DNA of 64,000 bases from assembly GCF_018604545.1 (NCBI RefSeq), contig NZ_CP075896.1, positions 5,456,001-5,520,000 on the forward strand, written 5' to 3'. Below, in pieces: positions 61,921 to 64,000 of the stretch. A program made the translations under genes and the position numbers. The DNA comes from Streptomyces koelreuteriae (GTDB taxonomy: Bacteria; Actinomycetota; Actinomycetes; Streptomycetales; Streptomycetaceae). The number at the start of each line of letters is the position of its first letter. Position 1 is the first letter of the stretch. The notes beneath the pieces are model-generated. The model saw only the letters and a program-made list of their open reading frames with translations. It did no database searches and was not told where the DNA came from.

Positions 61921-62603
61921 GCCGTCACCCCCGCCGCCGCCAGGCTGCCGTCCCGGAGCTGCACTTCCCGGTCCGCGTACGCCGCCACCTGGTCGTCATG
62001 GGTGATCAGCAGGACCGCCGTGCCCGACTCGCGGGCCGCGTGCACCAGGGCCGTCATGACCTGCTCGCCCGCGAGGGAGTCCAGCGCGCCCGTCGGTTCG
62101 TCGGCGAAGACCACCTTCGGGCCGGTGACCAGGGCCCGGGCCAGTGCGGCCCGCTGGGCCTGGCCGCCGCTCAGCTCGCCCGGCCGCAGATCCTGCTGAC
62201 CGCGCACGCCGAACCGCTCCAGCCACTCACCGGCCAGGTCCCGCGCGCGGGCGCGGTCGGTGCCGGCCAGCAGCAGCGGCAGGGCGGCGTTGTCCAGGAC
62301 CGTCAGCTCGGGGATGAGCTGCCCGAACTGGAACACCACACCGAACTCGGTGCGGCGCAGCTCGCTCAGCCGTTTCTCGTCCAGGTCGTCGAGGCGCCGG
62401 CCGTCGTACGTCACCGAGCCCTCGTCCGGGCGGACGATCCCGGCGAGGCAGTGCAGCAGCGTCGACTTCCCGCTGCCGCTCGCGCCGGTCACGGCGAGGA
62501 TCTCGCCGGGGCGCAGTTCGACCGACGCGCCGCGCAGGGCGGGTGTCCTGCCGTGCGCCTTGGCGAGGCCACGGGCCGTGAGGAGAGGCACGGGTCTGCT
62601 CAT
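61917..62603 (-). CDS. ABC transporter ATPase (LolD/MacB type)
   Basis: A 228-aa protein. Walker A TGASGSGKSTLLHCLAG, signature LSGGQAQRAALARAL and Walker B VVFADEPTGALD. Partner of the FtsX permease; translationally coupled to the PadR gene. Confidence 0.95.
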   Translation of the reverse strand: MSRPVPLLTARGLAKAHGRTPALRGASVELRPGEILAVTGASGSGKSTLLHCLAGIVRPDEGSVTYDGRRLDDLDEKRLSELRRTEFGVVFQFGQLIPELTVLDNAALPLLLAGTDRARARDLAGEWLERFGVRGQQDLRPGELSGGQAQRAALARALVTGPKVVFADEPTGALDSLAGEQVMTALVHAARESGTAVLLITHDDQVAAYADREVQLRDGSLAAAGVTA

Positions 62604-63133
62604 ACTGCGTCGACCTCCGCGGTCAGGGTGGTGAGCCGGGCCGCCGTGGTGGTCATCCAGCGGAGGTCGGCGTCGAGGTGGGTGACGGCGTAGTCCGCCG
62701 AGAGCACGGTCGCCAGGTCGGCGCCCTTGGCGGCCTTGAGCGCCGTGAGTTCGCGCATCCGCTCCATGTGGGCGGCGCGCTGGGCGCTCAGATAGCCGGC
62801 CGGGTCGCCGCCGGAGAGGATCGCGACGACGACCTTGGCGAAGATCTCGTTCGCCACGAAGGGGGCGGGTGGTGCGATCTCACCGGCCCAGCGGGAGAGT
62901 TCGCGCGTCCCGTCCTCGGTCGCGCGGTACATCGTCCGCTCCGGGCCGCCGTCCGAGTCGGTGCCGTCGACCTCGGCGAGGCCGTCCCGGACGAGGCGCT
63001 GGAGGGTCGTGTAGACCTGCCCGTAGGCCAGCGGGCGCGCCTGTGGGAAGCGGTCGTCGTGGCGTCGCTTGAGGTCGTAGCCGTGGCTGGGACCCGAGGC
63101 GAGCAGGCCCAGCAGGATGTGGCGGGTGCTCAT
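62600..63133 (-). CDS. PadR-family regulator
   Basis: A 177-aa protein. Winged helix (ILLGLLASGPSHGYDLKRRH, YGQVYTTLQRLVRDGLAEVD) and the C-terminal helix bundle of PadR-s2 proteins. ATG at 63131-63133. First gene of the export operon; such regulators answer to drug-like ligands. Confidence 0.93.
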   Translation of the reverse strand: MSTRHILLGLLASGPSHGYDLKRRHDDRFPQARPLAYGQVYTTLQRLVRDGLAEVDGTDSDGGPERTMYRATEDGTRELSRWAGEIAPPAPFVANEIFAKVVVAILSGGDPAGYLSAQRAAHMERMRELTALKAAKGADLATVLSADYAVTHLDADLRWMTTTAARLTTLTAEVDAV

Positions 63134-63143
63134 GAGGATCATT

Positions 63144-63158
63144 ATGTACTGAGTACAT
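63144..63158. promoter_or_regulatory. PadR operator candidate
   Basis: ATGTACTGAGTACAT is a perfect 15-bp palindrome 11 bases upstream of the PadR start codon. A further half-site (TGTACTGAGT) follows at 63158-63167. ATGT-ACAT palindromes are usual PadR sites. Confidence 0.72.
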
Positions 63159-63213
63159 GTACTGAGTGAATAGTGATCGCCGAAAAGATTGCGGGCCGCA
63201 TGGGCGCGGCTGC

Positions 63214-64000
63214 TCACTCCGTGATGGCGTACGCCTCCGCCGACCACAGCGAATACCCGAACCGCGTGGCCCGCTTGTCGCCCTGCACCCGCAGGAACCG
63301 CACGTCCCGCTCGTCCATGCGGACGCTCTCCCGGCCGCCCCGGCTGTCCCGGACCGTCGCCGCCGTACGCCAGCGGCGGCCGTCCGCCGACACCTGGACG
63401 CGGTACGCCGAGGGGTGGGCGTCCTGCCAGCGCAGCACGACCTGGCCGATCCGCGCCGGGCGGGGCAGCTCGACCTGCCACCAGGCGCCGTCGTCGACGG
63501 GGGAGGACCAACGGGTGTCCGGGGCGCCGTCGTTCGCCGCCGACGCCGGGAAGTCGGGCGTCTCGTCGCCCGAGGAGCGGGCGGTGCCGGTGCGGGCCAG
63601 GTCGGGGCCGCCGGTCGGCGGGACGGCGCGGACGGTGAGGGTCCGGGTCGCTCCCGCGAAGCCCAGCCGGATGTCGTACGACCGCATCGGCGTGCCGCGC
63701 TCCACGGTCACCTCGACGGGGACCTCCGCCCGCGTGCCGCGCTCCACGGTCAGCTCGCCCTTCGGTACCCGGACCCGTACGCCCTCGGGCGCCTCGACGG
63801 TGAGCCTGCCCCGGGCGTCGGCGGGCCGCAACGAGCCCAGCCCGGCCGTCAGCCGCAGGCCCCGGCCGGTCTCGGCGTCCACCTCGTCCCGCTCCAACTC
63901 CAGGGAGGCGGCGGGGGAGTCCTCGAACCAGGGGACGAGGTGCCGCACCCGGGCCGCAGCGGGTCCGGCGACCCGCACGGCGTCCACGGGCGAGTCGACG
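63214..64000 (-). CDS. Discoidin (F5/8 type C) domain protein, C-terminal part
   Basis: The frame continues to the window edge, so the N-terminus is missing. About residues 150-260 of the visible part form a discoidin domain (NDGAPDTRWSSPVDDGAWWQ, RIGQVVLRWQDAHPSAYRVQ, VRFLRVQGDKRATRFGYSLW). Before it is a beta-sandwich (EVPVEVTVERGTPM). Probably the carbohydrate-binding end of a secreted glycoside hydrolase. Confidence 0.82.
   Translation of the reverse strand, partial: VDSPVDAVRVAGPAAARVRHLVPWFEDSPAASLELERDEVDAETGRGLRLTAGLGSLRPADARGRLTVEAPEGVRVRVPKGELTVERGTRAEVPVEVTVERGTPMRSYDIRLGFAGATRTLTVRAVPPTGGPDLARTGTARSSGDETPDFPASAANDGAPDTRWSSPVDDGAWWQVELPRPARIGQVVLRWQDAHPSAYRVQVSADGRRWRTAATVRDSRGGRESVRMDERDVRFLRVQGDKRATRFGYSLWSAEAYAITE

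Overview
The window comes from a Streptomyces-type actinomycete chromosome. Support for this: very high GC in most coding regions, frequent GTG starts with GGAGG-type ribosome binding sites, a sortase-E (LAETG) thioester surface protein, a PknG kinase cluster, group II truncated globin, and a pSAM2-type integrative element with RepSA, TraSA-like, Spd, Xis and Int genes.

Positions 1-1147 hold a partial ABC-transporter permease. Positions 1215-23225 are an actinomycete integrative and conjugative element (AICE) of about 22 kb, inserted in the 3' half of tRNA-Arg(TCT). A 64-bp direct repeat flanks it (1215-1278 and 23162-23225), and the intact tRNA lies at 23178-23250. The right third of the AICE is the backbone in canonical order: NUDIX / GntR (KorSA-like) / transfer FtsK / small spread genes / SpdD / RepSA / Xis / Int. 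The left part is accessory DNA. It carries a GntR regulator with palindromic operators, a string of very small genes with a second GntR regulator, an IS21 remnant, and a low-GC three-gene conflict system (DUF4297/Cap4-type nuclease, winged-helix middle component, SMC-like ATPase with a CxxC...CxxC insert). It also carries several orphan membrane proteins, a HEPN-motif protein, a degenerate class II tRNA-like sequence and a long inverted repeat.

From 23.5 kb on is host core. Two dynamin/YfjP-like GTPases and a single-stranded DNA-binding protein come first, then a TQXA thioester surface protein. Next is a GlnX-GlnH-PknG-type signalling operon extended by a PP2C phosphatase, a VWA protein and a zinc-ribbon/FHA protein (29.8-40.9 kb). 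It reads like one phospho-signalling module from extracellular amino-acid sensing to kinase, phosphatase and phosphopeptide reader.

The next block (40.9-46.0 kb) has an isoaspartyl methyltransferase, an IS5-family insertion (41938-42822, CTAG flanks, frameshifted transposase), globin, a hotdog thioesterase and EttA. The stretch 46.2-51.3 kb is a patchwork: VapBC, a PD-(D/E)XK-like protein, decayed coding DNA, a small membrane pair and Cys-rich small ORFs. The final part holds a sugar-import operon (ROK regulator, lipoprotein, two permeases, GH4 glucosidase, BadF-type kinase), an MscS channel, an HNH endonuclease, a PadR-ABC-FtsX export operon, and the C-terminal part of a discoidin-domain protein.

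The best candidate for an unusual biological system is the AICE-borne three-gene cassette at 5281-8999.
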